Made by a program: the position numbers and the translations under genes. This document shows positions 1 to 5,076 of a stretch of 6,658 nucleotides of DNA, one piece after another; within the stretch, counting starts at the first letter, position 1; each line of letters begins with the position of its first letter. This stretch comes from CAYZEZ01 sp964477295 (GTDB lineage Bacteria; Bacteroidota; Bacteroidia; Bacteroidales; SM23-62): positions 1 to 6,658 of the forward strand of contig CAYZEZ010000264.1 in NCBI GenBank assembly GCA_964477295.1, written 5' to 3'. Below the pieces are notes generated by a model that did not search any database, had not been told where the DNA came from, and saw only the letters and a program-made list of their open reading frames with translations.

Positions 1-147
1 GAGATGCCCTGAAGCAAAATCCTTGAGGACCTTGGAGGTTCCGATTAATTTTTCCTCCATTTTTTTGATCCTTTCCTGCCTATCAAAAATCTTGCCAGAG
101 TAGGGTTCCAGCCACGGGTCGTTATCTATTAACTTGATTTTGTGCAT
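1..147 (-). CDS. glgB: 1,4-alpha-glucan branching enzyme, N-terminal 49 residues (partial)
   Basis: Reading the minus strand from ATG at 147-145 gives 49 uninterrupted codons to the window edge. The product begins MHKIKLIDNDPWLEPY and ends with KDFASGHL. This matches the N-terminus I know from Bacteroidetes GlgB proteins, where an NDPWLxPY block is followed by a charged helix and a DFASGYLYFG block before the carbohydrate-binding and GH13 catalytic domains. GlgB makes alpha-1,6 branches in glycogen in the cytoplasm. All catalytic parts lie outside the window, so the call rests on the N-terminal signature alone. The gene is divergent from ribF across a 137-bp gap with a large palindrome. A GGAGG in the palindrome region sits about 15 nt before the ATG, rather far for a Shine-Dalgarno. 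A TATTTTTC (minus strand of 222-229) could be its -7 element, which would put the palindrome in the glgB leader RNA. Confidence 0.8.
   Translation of the reverse strand, partial: MHKIKLIDNDPWLEPYSGKIFDRQERIKKMEEKLIGTSKVLKDFASGHL
28..40. repeat. 13-bp copy of the palindrome arm inside glgB
   Basis: GACCTTGGAGGTT at 28-40 is identical to the right arm of the intergenic palindrome (209-221) and is the exact reverse complement of 161-173. Here it is coding: on the minus strand it spans the Gly-Thr-Ser-Lys-Val stretch around residues 36-40 of GlgB without disturbing the reading frame. A 13-bp exact match within about 200 bp is unlikely by chance, but a repeat origin cannot be proved from one window. 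Confidence 0.6.
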
Positions 148-160
148 CTTAAGAAATGAC

Positions 161-221
161 AACCTCCAAGGTCTTAAGACCTCCAAGGTCTAGACCTCCG
201 GAGGTCTAGACCTTGGAGGTT
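161..221. repeat. Perfect 42-bp palindrome plus extra arm copy between glgB and ribF
   Basis: Positions 179-220 form a perfect palindrome with no spacer, centred on CCTCC/GGAGG at 199/200 (21 bp per arm). A further copy of the arm, AACCTCCAAGGTC at 161-173, lies directly upstream as a direct repeat of 179-190. The junction forms its own 14-bp palindrome, AGGTCTTAAGACCT (169-182). The 161-173 arm can therefore pair with 209-221 instead of 179-190, giving alternative hairpins. There is no T-tract on either side, so it is not a classical terminator. It lies upstream of the proposed ribF promoter and, depending on where glgB transcription begins, possibly inside the glgB leader. Plausible roles are a dispersed palindromic repeat, a divergent operator or an RNA hairpin. 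I cannot choose among them. Confidence 0.9.
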
Positions 222-251
222 GAAAAATACGAAAAACCGTTCAGCTTTTAT

Positions 252-259
252 TACTTTTG
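252..259 (+). promoter_or_regulatory. Possible -7 element for ribF
   Basis: TACTTTTG matches the Bacteroidetes -7 consensus TAnnTTTG exactly and lies 25 bp before the ribF start, which would give a leader of about 20 nt. The expected upstream TTTG is poor: the bases 20 nt upstream are TACG (228-231). Only the -7 half is supported. Confidence 0.4.
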
Positions 260-284
260 CAATTCAATTTTTTACGATACATAA

Positions 285-1229
285 TTGATTGTACACAGAG
301 ACATAGATAAGTTTGAGGGACGTAATCCTGTGGTTACTGTCGGGATATTTGACGGAGTTCACCTGGGACATAAATATATAATTGAAAAACTCATCTCCAG
401 AGCGAAGGAAAAAAATGGTGAATCGGTGCTGGTAACCCTGTGGCCGCATCCGAGAGAAGTGTTAAACCAATCTGCAGACGGGACAAAATTGATAACTACC
501 CTGGAGGAGAAAGAAGAAGTATTGTCTCGATACCCGATCGATCACCTGGTTATCTTGGAGTTTACTAAGGAATTCAGCAATCTTTCCTATTGTGAGTTTA
601 TTAAGCAATTCCTTGTGGAAAAATTGGGAATTTGTCATCTTATCGTCGGATATAATCATCGTTTTGGTAAAAACAGGGAAGGAGACATAAAAAAGCTCAG
701 GTCTTGTGCAAAGAAATATAATTTTTCTATGGAACATCTTGAGCCGTTTTCCGTTAATGAGAAAAGGATTAGTTCCTCATTAATACGAAAGGCCCTTTCC
801 GAAGGCTCGGTCGATCGGGTTAATCAATACCTGGGATATCCCTTTTTTGTTTCTGGAAAGGTAACAGGTGGAAGCAAATTAGGCCGATCCATAGGTTTTC
901 CAACGGCTAATATTGTCCCTGACAGATCCAACAAACTTATCCCCGGTGACGGTGTATATGCAGTTGAGGTGATTGTAGAGGGAGAAATTTTTCCGGGGAT
1001 GCTAAACATCGGGACAAGGCCGACGGTAAGCAGCAATCCCGAACATACGACTATAGAGGTGAACATTTTTGAATTTAAAAGAGATATATACGAACGATCG
1101 GTTGAGTTACGGTTTATTGGCAGGATCAGGAATGAGATGAAATTTGGATCTGTTGAAGAATTGAGGCTGCAGTTAATTAAGGATAAGGAAGTTGCTTTAA
1201 AAATATTATCTTCCTGGAATAATAGATAG
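285..1229 (+). CDS. ribF: Bifunctional riboflavin kinase / FAD synthetase
   Basis: This 314-residue cytoplasmic enzyme phosphorylates riboflavin to FMN and adenylylates FMN to FAD; the length is normal for RibF. The N-terminal nucleotidyltransferase domain has GIFDGVHLGH (residues 20-29, with HxGH at 26-29), GYNHRFGKN (122-130) and ISSSLIR (162-168). The C-terminal flavokinase domain has GRSIGFPTAN (200-209, including the PTAN nucleotide/Mg site), PGDGVYAV (220-227), NIGTRPTV (241-248) and Glu258 in TIEVNIFEF as the likely catalytic base. The start is TTG at 285. A TAA stop lies directly before it in frame (282-284), and homologues begin close to this point, so no upstream start is possible. 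No Shine-Dalgarno is visible, as is common in this phylum. No FMN riboswitch is seen in the short leader. It is divergent from glgB, and ahcY follows after 74 bp behind its own promoter. Confidence 0.96.
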   Translation: MIVHRDIDKFEGRNPVVTVGIFDGVHLGHKYIIEKLISRAKEKNGESVLVTLWPHPREVLNQSADGTKLITTLEEKEEVLSRYPIDHLVILEFTKEFSNLSYCEFIKQFLVEKLGICHLIVGYNHRFGKNREGDIKKLRSCAKKYNFSMEHLEPFSVNEKRISSSLIRKALSEGSVDRVNQYLGYPFFVSGKVTGGSKLGRSIGFPTANIVPDRSNKLIPGDGVYAVEVIVEGEIFPGMLNIGTRPTVSSNPEHTTIEVNIFEFKRDIYERSVELRFIGRIRNEMKFGSVEELRLQLIKDKEVALKILSSWNNR

Positions 1230-1247
1230 TGGATCGGGGAGTATTCA

Positions 1248-1278
1248 TTTTCTGGTTCTGGGATATTGACTAAATTTG
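1248..1278 (+). promoter_or_regulatory. Bacteroidetes-type promoter for ahcY
   Basis: TAAATTTG (1271-1278) is an exact match to the TAnnTTTG -7 consensus. TTTT (1248-1251) stands 19 nt upstream where TTTG is expected (3 of 4 bases). This predicts a start of transcription near 1282-1285 and a leader of about 20 nt before the ahcY ATG. The spacing is right for the phylum; activity is inferred. Confidence 0.55.
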
Positions 1279-1303
1279 CATTACTAAAATTTGAATTAAA
1301 ACT

Positions 1304-2719
1304 ATGGAAACAATGGTGGAAACAGTAGATTATAAAGTGAAGGATATCGGTTTGGCTGATTTTGGCCGTAAGGAGATCGAGATCGCGGAAAAGGAGATGC
1401 CCGGTTTGATGGCAATCAGAAAGAAATATTCAGGACAGAAGCCGTTTAAGGGTGCAAGAATTTCAGGTTCATTACATATGACTATTCAAACAGCTGTGCT
1501 GATTGAGACGCTGGTTGAGCTTGGTGCGGATGTAAGATGGGCCAGCTGCAATATATTCTCTACCCAGGATCATGCCGCTGCGGCTATTGCCAAAGCAGGT
1601 GTACCGGTATATGCATGGAAAGGTGAATCACTCGAGGAATACTGGTGGTGTACTGAGCAGGCACTGACATTTCCGGGAGATAAGGGCCCTACATCTATTG
1701 TGGATGATGGAGGCGATGCCACTTTGATGATCCATAAGGGTTACCAGGCTGAAGATGATCCGTCAATCCTGGATACCAGGCCTGCAAGCAGGGAAGAGGG
1801 TGTTGTTCTGAATAAACTGAAAGCAACATTGGCAAAAGATCCCCAAAAATGGCACAGGATGGCTAAAGAAATTGTCGGTGTTTCTGAAGAGACCACTACA
1901 GGTGTCCACAGGCTCTACCAGATGCATGAAGAAGGAAAACTTTTATTTCCTGCTATTAATGTGAATGATTCAGTAACCAAATCAAAGTTTGATAATCTTT
2001 ACGGTTGCCGTGAATCACTGGCCGATGGGATAAAGAGGGCAACAGATGTGATGATTGCTGGTAAGGTAGTCGTGGTGCTTGGCTATGGAGATGTGGGTAA
2101 GGGTTGTGCTAAATCGATGCGGTCATACGGTGCCCGGGTTATTGTAACTGAAATCGATCCGATATGTGCATTGCAGGCTGCCATGGAAGGTTTTGAGGTA
2201 AAACCGGTTGAGGAAACACTCGATGAAGGTAACATTTTTGTTACCTGCACTGGCAACAAAGATGTGCTGACCATTGATTATATGAAATTAATGAATGACC
2301 AGGCAATCGTTTGCAACATAGGTCATTTTGATAATGAGATACAGGTAGATCAATTGAATGATTTAAAAGGAATAAAAAAGATCAATATTAAACCACAGGT
2401 AGACAGGTACATTTTTCCTGATGGGCACTCTATCTTTTTACTTGCCGAAGGCAGGCTGGTCAACCTGGGTTGTGCTACTGGTCATCCTTCATTTGTTATG
2501 AGTAATTCATTCACCAATCAATCCCTTGCTCAGATTGATTTATATCAGAATGAATATGCAACCGATGTATATCGGTTATCTAAGAAACTAGATGAGGAGG
2601 TAGCAAGGTTGCATCTTGATCAATTGGGAGTAAAACTTACAAGGCTATCACAGGAACAGGCTGACTATTTAGGTATACCTGTTGACGGACCATATAAGCC
2701 TGATCATTACCGGTACTAA
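1304..2719 (+). CDS. ahcY: S-adenosyl-L-homocysteine hydrolase (adenosylhomocysteinase)
   Basis: The 471-residue cytoplasmic NAD-dependent enzyme reversibly splits S-adenosylhomocysteine into adenosine and homocysteine, removing the product inhibitor of methyltransferases. Visible motifs in order are SLHMTIQTAVLIETL (56-70), CNIFSTQDHAAAAIA (82-96), DDGGDAT (134-140), TTTGVHRLY (197-205), NDSVTKSKFDN (221-231), the NAD-binding GYGDVGKG (260-267), NIGHFDNEI (338-346) and GHPSFVMSNSFTNQ (393-406). The C-terminus KPDHYRY supplies the Lys and Tyr that reach the NAD of the neighbouring subunit. The roughly 40-residue insertion before the TTTG motif (about 150-190) is the bacterial form that explains 471 rather than about 430 residues. 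ATG at 1304 and ATG at 1313 are both possible starts; a TGGAAACA duplication (1305-1312, 1317-1324) spans them. The gene appears monocistronic, with no clear terminator before the repeat region. Confidence 0.98.
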   Translation: METMVETVDYKVKDIGLADFGRKEIEIAEKEMPGLMAIRKKYSGQKPFKGARISGSLHMTIQTAVLIETLVELGADVRWASCNIFSTQDHAAAAIAKAGVPVYAWKGESLEEYWWCTEQALTFPGDKGPTSIVDDGGDATLMIHKGYQAEDDPSILDTRPASREEGVVLNKLKATLAKDPQKWHRMAKEIVGVSEETTTGVHRLYQMHEEGKLLFPAINVNDSVTKSKFDNLYGCRESLADGIKRATDVMIAGKVVVVLGYGDVGKGCAKSMRSYGARVIVTEIDPICALQAAMEGFEVKPVEETLDEGNIFVTCTGNKDVLTIDYMKLMNDQAIVCNIGHFDNEIQVDQLNDLKGIKKINIKPQVDRYIFPDGHSIFLLAEGRLVNLGCATGHPSFVMSNSFTNQSLAQIDLYQNEYATDVYRLSKKLDEEVARLHLDQLGVKLTRLSQEQADYLGIPVDGPYKPDHYRY

Positions 2720-2739
2720 AAAAGGCAAGCGGATTTAAA

Positions 2740-2836
2740 GTCATTCTGAATTCATTTCAGAATCTATTTAGATCCTGAAACTAGAAGCTAATGACAACAT
2801 TTCGTAACATGGTCATTCTGAGCTAGTTTCAAAATC
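2740..2836. repeat. Two diverged copies of a hairpin repeat (GTCATTCTGA...)
   Basis: Copy one begins GTCATTCTGAA at 2740 and forms a perfect 8-bp hairpin, ATTCTGAA (2743-2750) / TTCAGAAT (2756-2763), with a TTCAT loop. Copy two begins GTCATTCTGAG at 2812, exactly 72 bp later. It keeps the fold with one mismatch and a G-T pair (2814-2834) and ends in a similar AAAATCTGCTAAAT, compared with CAGAATCTATTTA in copy one. GTCATTCTGA-type repeats are familiar in Bacteroidetes and Chlorobi genomes, so these are probably members of a dispersed family. There is no T-tract, so they are not obvious ahcY terminators. Confidence 0.7.
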
Positions 2837-2842
2837 TGCTAA

Positions 2843-2966
2843 ATCCCGATCCCGAGTACTCCCCGAGCAATCCCCGAGCAATCCCCGAGCAATCCCCGAG
2901 CAATCCCCGAGCAATCGGGGCACGGCGGGGCACGGCGGGGCACGGCGGGGCACAGCGGGACGGGAT
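2843..2966. repeat. Facing tandem arrays: CCCCGAGCAAT x5 then CGGGGCACGG x4
   Basis: Five perfect 11-bp units of CCCCGAGCAAT (2861-2915) abut four 10-bp units of CGGGGCACGG (2916-2955; the last reads CACAG). At the junction, CCCCGA-GCAA-TCGGGG (2905-2920) is a perfect 6-bp stem with a GNRA-type loop. The outer flanks are also near-complementary: ATCCCGATCCCG (2843-2854) against CGGGACGGGAT (2956-2966). The whole block is therefore an imperfect inverted repeat whose arms have expanded with different periods. Four GGGG runs with 6-nt spacers on the plus strand (2917-2950), and five on the minus strand with 7-nt spacers (opposite 2861-2908), meet the usual G-quadruplex pattern. The block is strikingly GC-rich against AT-rich surroundings. 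No ORF is credible here. Confidence 0.92.
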
Positions 2967-3013
2967 GACTAGATGTCATTTACATTATGAATCTCAGTTT
3001 CTGAGTTCTGTGC

Positions 3014-3055
3014 TTCAGGATGACGAGTTCAGGATGACTGTTTCAGGATGACGAG
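3014..3055. repeat. 14-bp tandem repeat TTCAGGATGACGAG x3
   Basis: Units at 3014-3027, 3028-3041 and 3042-3055 share TTCAGGATGAC; the middle unit ends TGT instead of GAG. TTCAGGATGAC is the reverse complement of GTCATCCTGAA, one base from the GTCATTCTGAA at 2740, so this array is in inverted orientation to the copies at 2740-2836. It stops 3 bp before the stop codon of the minus-strand lipoprotein gene, so it would be copied into that gene's 3' UTR. A small CTCAG-TTT-CTGAG hairpin (2993-3005) lies just beyond it. Confidence 0.85.
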
Positions 3056-3058
3056 TTC

Positions 3059-3571
3059 TTAGTTTTTTATATATAACTGATTATTCCTGATAAAAGTAGT
3101 GTATTGCTTTAGTGGCAGGGCGGCAGGACCTTTAGTTGGAGGAGCACCCTCCAGCAACAAGTTAAATTCTGCTTCACAACAGGGACACCTGGGGATTAAC
3201 CAGTTTGTCCCCATATCCAATGCACAGTAGTCAATATCGGCCCGGTAAGTGCAGGTGATATCGTAGGCTGCAAATTCATATTGGGATATCCTGTACAGGA
3301 TCAGCCCGTTTCCATAAACAGCCTGACCGAGATTTATAGAGGGTACTTTAGGAGAGGAAAAACTCAGTTCGCCTAATCCAAGGGAGTTTGGAGTTATTGT
3401 TGCTACATCGAGATTACCAAGACCTGCAAGGTCAATTTGAAGGTCAAGTACAATATTCACTTCTACATACGGGACATAGTCCCGGTTATCCTTTTTACAG
3501 GTCGAAAAAAGTAGTATAGGGAAGAATAGAAAAAAAAATCCTAATTTTGATATAATATTGTTCTTTTTCAT
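3059..3571 (-). CDS. Lipoprotein with a degenerate Rieske-like, cysteine-rich C-terminal domain
   Basis: The 170-residue product starts with a lysine-containing n-region and a hydrophobic stretch (about 9-22), then FSTC, with Cys25 the probable lipidation site. Thr at -1 makes this a non-standard lipobox. The C-terminal part resembles Rieske ferredoxin domains: ITCTYR (106-110), RCPCCEAEF (128-136), then a GPA..PL.xY block (148-157). Canonical Rieske boxes are CxH and CPxHG. Here Tyr109 and Cys132 replace both histidines, leaving cysteines at 107, 116, 129, 131 and 132. A normal [2Fe-2S] Rieske cluster is therefore unlikely, but an all-cysteine Fe-S or zinc site, or disulfides, is possible. 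I recall similar CPCCGS-type proteins in other Bacteroidetes; no function is known to me. It is probably anchored on the periplasmic side or at the cell surface. ATG at 3571 suits the signal peptide. It is divergent from the gene at 3610. Confidence 0.8.
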   Translation of the reverse strand: MKKNNIISKLGFFFLFFPILLFSTCKKDNRDYVPYVEVNIVLDLQIDLAGLGNLDVATITPNSLGLGELSFSSPKVPSINLGQAVYGNGLILYRISQYEFAAYDITCTYRADIDYCALDMGTNWLIPRCPCCEAEFNLLLEGAPPTKGPAALPLKQYTTFIRNNQLYIKN

Positions 3572-3589
3572 ACCGAATACTCAACGCAT

Positions 3590-3597
3590 CAAAGTTA
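3590..3597 (-). promoter_or_regulatory. Possible -7 element for the Rieske-like lipoprotein gene
   Basis: On the minus strand this reads TAACTTTG, an exact TAnnTTTG match, 18 bp before the ATG at 3571. No TTTG stands at the expected 19-21 nt upstream, so only half a promoter is seen. It sits in the 38-bp gap to the divergent gene. Confidence 0.35.
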
Positions 3598-3609
3598 AGT
3601 AAATTGTTT

Positions 3610-3915
3610 ATGAAAAGGATTGGGATTATTCTTATGGCACTCATACTATCCTTTACTATAGTTGAGGGACAGTCAAGGAAGGTTAGACAGGCAATTGGGA
3701 AACAGGAGAAAAGGGACAGGCAGGAAAGAAAAGCCTACGAAAAGGCAAGAAAGAAGATCGTGAAGCAAAGGTATGAGATGCAGACCGAAAAGACCAGGGA
3801 GCGAATGGATGAGACTAAAAGAAAATCTGAAGAATATAACAACAGGGGCAGGCAGAGTTTTATTAAACAGCTTTTCAGCAAGAAGAAAAAACACAAAAAA
3901 GGGAGAAGACGATGA
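3610..3915 (+). CDS. Small secreted, highly basic, coiled-coil-like protein of unknown function
   Basis: I do not recognise this family. The 101-residue product has a clear signal peptide: MKR, then a hydrophobic stretch to about residue 17, with likely cleavage after VEG and before QSRK. The rest is almost entirely charged (KQEKRDRQERKAYEKARKK and similar), predicting a long helix or coiled coil, and it ends in a lysine/arginine tail (KKKKHKKGRRR). Such a basic exported protein could bind nucleic acid, lipopolysaccharide or peptidoglycan, but that is speculation. I chose ATG at 3610 over an in-frame TTG at 3604 because it puts MKR directly before the hydrophobic stretch. Its stop overlaps the start of the next gene as ATGA (3912-3915), so the two are probably co-translated and functionally linked. 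Confidence 0.72.
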   Translation: MKRIGIILMALILSFTIVEGQSRKVRQAIGKQEKRDRQERKAYEKARKKIVKQRYEMQTEKTRERMDETKRKSEEYNNRGRQSFIKQLFSKKKKHKKGRRR

Positions 3916-4439
3916 AAACAGATCTTAACAGCTATTTGTACATAATCATCACCATTGTAATCCTTATTATCACTGCACTGGGACGGAAAAAGAAAAAACC
4001 AGCTCAGCAGGTTACGGGGCAACAGGCTGGTCAACCGGATACTGAAACCGGTGAACAGGGCCAGTTTTATCCAAATGAGCAAGATGCAATGGAGAAGGTT
4101 GTATCGGATCCGTTTAAGCGACTGCAACAAATGTTTGAACCGGAAGAGACAGCATTTATTGTTGAGGAAGAAGAACCTGAGATGACTCAAGTCAAAATGG
4201 ATGCCGATGCTGAAGCAAGAAGGGTCAAACAGATGAAGGAGGAAAAGCTGCAAAGGCGCAGGGAAGACCAGCAGGCAGAAATGGCTGAAGCTTTTCGCTT
4301 GCATACCGACGGCGACCTGACTAACAGTTTGAAAAGTGAGGAGAGCGATCGAATTTCGGTATTTAAATTGTTCGATGATCCTGAGGACATAAAAAAAGCA
4401 ATTATTTATTCAGAAATTATTAATAGAAGAGATTATTAA
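3912..4439 (+). CDS. Single-pass membrane protein with acidic/coiled-coil cytoplasmic region, function unknown
   Basis: The 175-residue product has one membrane segment at residues 7-23 (SYLYIIITIVILIITAL), followed by RKKKK. By the positive-inside rule this puts the C-terminal 150 residues in the cytoplasm. Next comes a Gln/Gly/Pro-rich linker (30-55), an acidic stretch (76-90) and a charged helix likely to form a coiled coil (95-128). The last 25 residues, FDDPEDIKKAIIYSEIINRRDY, look like a compact conserved tail; similar 'KAxIYSEILNR' endings occur in small Bacteroidetes proteins, as far as I recall. It overlaps the secreted basic protein gene upstream by 4 bp, so the pair may form an inner-membrane/periplasm unit. 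A terminator-like hairpin follows 85 bp downstream, before greA. Confidence 0.78.
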   Translation: MKTDLNSYLYIIITIVILIITALGRKKKKPAQQVTGQQAGQPDTETGEQGQFYPNEQDAMEKVVSDPFKRLQQMFEPEETAFIVEEEEPEMTQVKMDADAEARRVKQMKEEKLQRRREDQQAEMAEAFRLHTDGDLTNSLKSEESDRISVFKLFDDPEDIKKAIIYSEIINRRDY

Positions 4440-4484
4440 TCCATTGAAATTAAGATTATAAATCTATTTGATTCAAGACATCAA

Positions 4485-4516
4485 TTTGCTTTAATTATTT
4501 ATTTTTCATAATTTTA
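4485..4516 (+). promoter_or_regulatory. Bacteroidetes-type promoter for greA
   Basis: TTTG (4485-4488), a 20-nt spacer and TAATTTTA (4509-4516) match TTTG-N19-21-TAnnTTTG with only the last base off. This is the best full promoter in the window. It predicts transcription from about 4520-4523, directly in front of the hairpin at 4524-4566 and about 70 nt before the greA start codon. Confidence 0.6.
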
Positions 4517-4523
4517 CAACCGT

Positions 4524-4577
4524 AAAAGGATTCTGGTTTTCCGCTCCGGGGGACCGGAATTCTTTTTTATTTTATTT
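4524..4577 (+). terminator. Rho-independent terminator in the greA leader
   Basis: ATTCTGGTTTTCC (4530-4542) pairs with GGGGGACCGGAAT (4548-4560) over 13 bp, including four G-U pairs, around a 5-nt GCTCC loop. The stem can be lengthened by AAAAGG/TCTTTT (4524-4529 with 4561-4566). A T-rich tract, TCTTTTTTATTTTATTT (4561-4577), follows. It would end transcripts from the 3610-4439 gene pair. It also lies between the predicted greA promoter and the greA ribosome binding site, so it may attenuate greA itself. Confidence 0.75.
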
Positions 4578-4592
4578 AATAACAGGAGAAGT

Positions 4593-5066
4593 ATGGGGAC
4601 AACTGCATATATTACGCAGGAAGGATTAGATAAATTGAAGAAGGAGCATGAACACCTTACCAAGGTGAAACGTCCGGATATATCAAAACAGATCGCCGAA
4701 GCAAGAGACAAGGGTGATCTGGCTGAAAATGCTGAATATCATGCTGCCAAAGAAGCACAGGCTATGCTGGAGCTCAAGATCTCCAAATTAGAGGCCACCC
4801 TGGTAAATGCACGTGTCATCGATCAGTCAAACCTGGATGATTCTGAAGTCAGGTTACTGAACAGAGTCAAGCTCAGGAATTTAGGAAATAGCAAGATCAT
4901 GGAATATATGATTGTACCGGAAGCTGAATCAGATATAAAGGCAGGAAAAATATCTGTAAATACTCCTATTGCCAAAGGTCTTTTAGGCAAAAAGGTGGGA
5001 GATAAAGTGAGTATTAAAGTGCCCTCCGGTGAAATCGGATTTGAAGTACTTGAAATCTCTATATAA
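4593..5066 (+). CDS. greA: Transcription elongation factor GreA
   Basis: The 157-residue product is of standard GreA length. GreA enters the RNA polymerase secondary channel and stimulates cleavage of backtracked RNA. The N-terminal coiled coil covers about residues 8-76 and carries the tip motif GDLAENAEYHAA (41-52), with the acidic residues Asp42 and Glu45 that help coordinate Mg2+ in the polymerase active site. The C-terminal FKBP-like domain ends with the family signature NTPIAKGLLGKKVGD (123-137) and the PSGEIGFEVLEI tail. ATG at 4593 is preceded by AGGAG (4584-4588) with a 4-nt spacer, a clear Shine-Dalgarno in a window where these are rare. The promoter and terminator just upstream suggest control in the leader. 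The HIT gene begins 10 bp after the stop and is almost certainly in the same operon, a pairing that recurs in Bacteroidetes. Confidence 0.97.
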   Translation: MGTTAYITQEGLDKLKKEHEHLTKVKRPDISKQIAEARDKGDLAENAEYHAAKEAQAMLELKISKLEATLVNARVIDQSNLDDSEVRLLNRVKLRNLGNSKIMEYMIVPEAESDIKAGKISVNTPIAKGLLGKKVGDKVSIKVPSGEIGFEVLEISI

Positions 5067-5076
5067 TAAATAAATC

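Noticed and set aside
221..284. FMN riboswitch upstream of ribF
   Set aside because: The leader is only about 20-60 nt and AT-rich, with none of the conserved RFN blocks.
824..1066. Minus-strand ORF inside ribF
   Set aside because: It lies wholly within the well-supported ribF gene, has no recognisable motif and is a frame shadow.
1230..1303. SAH or SAM riboswitch upstream of ahcY
   Set aside because: The 74-bp gap shows a promoter close to the start codon and no room for, or sequence of, the known aptamers.
2843..3055. CRISPR array
   Set aside because: The units are 10-14 bp with no unique spacers of 25-40 bp; these are simple tandem repeats.
3546..3578. Promoter for the plus-strand gene at 3610
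   Set aside because: TTTG at 3546-3549 has TACCGAAT 21 nt downstream, which matches the -7 consensus too poorly to call.
3735..4304. 189-codon minus-strand ORF opposite the 3610-4439 gene pair
   Set aside because: Its Phe/Leu/Ser-rich translation is the expected antisense of lysine/glutamate-rich coding sequence. The plus-strand genes have a signal peptide, a membrane anchor and an ATGA overlap.
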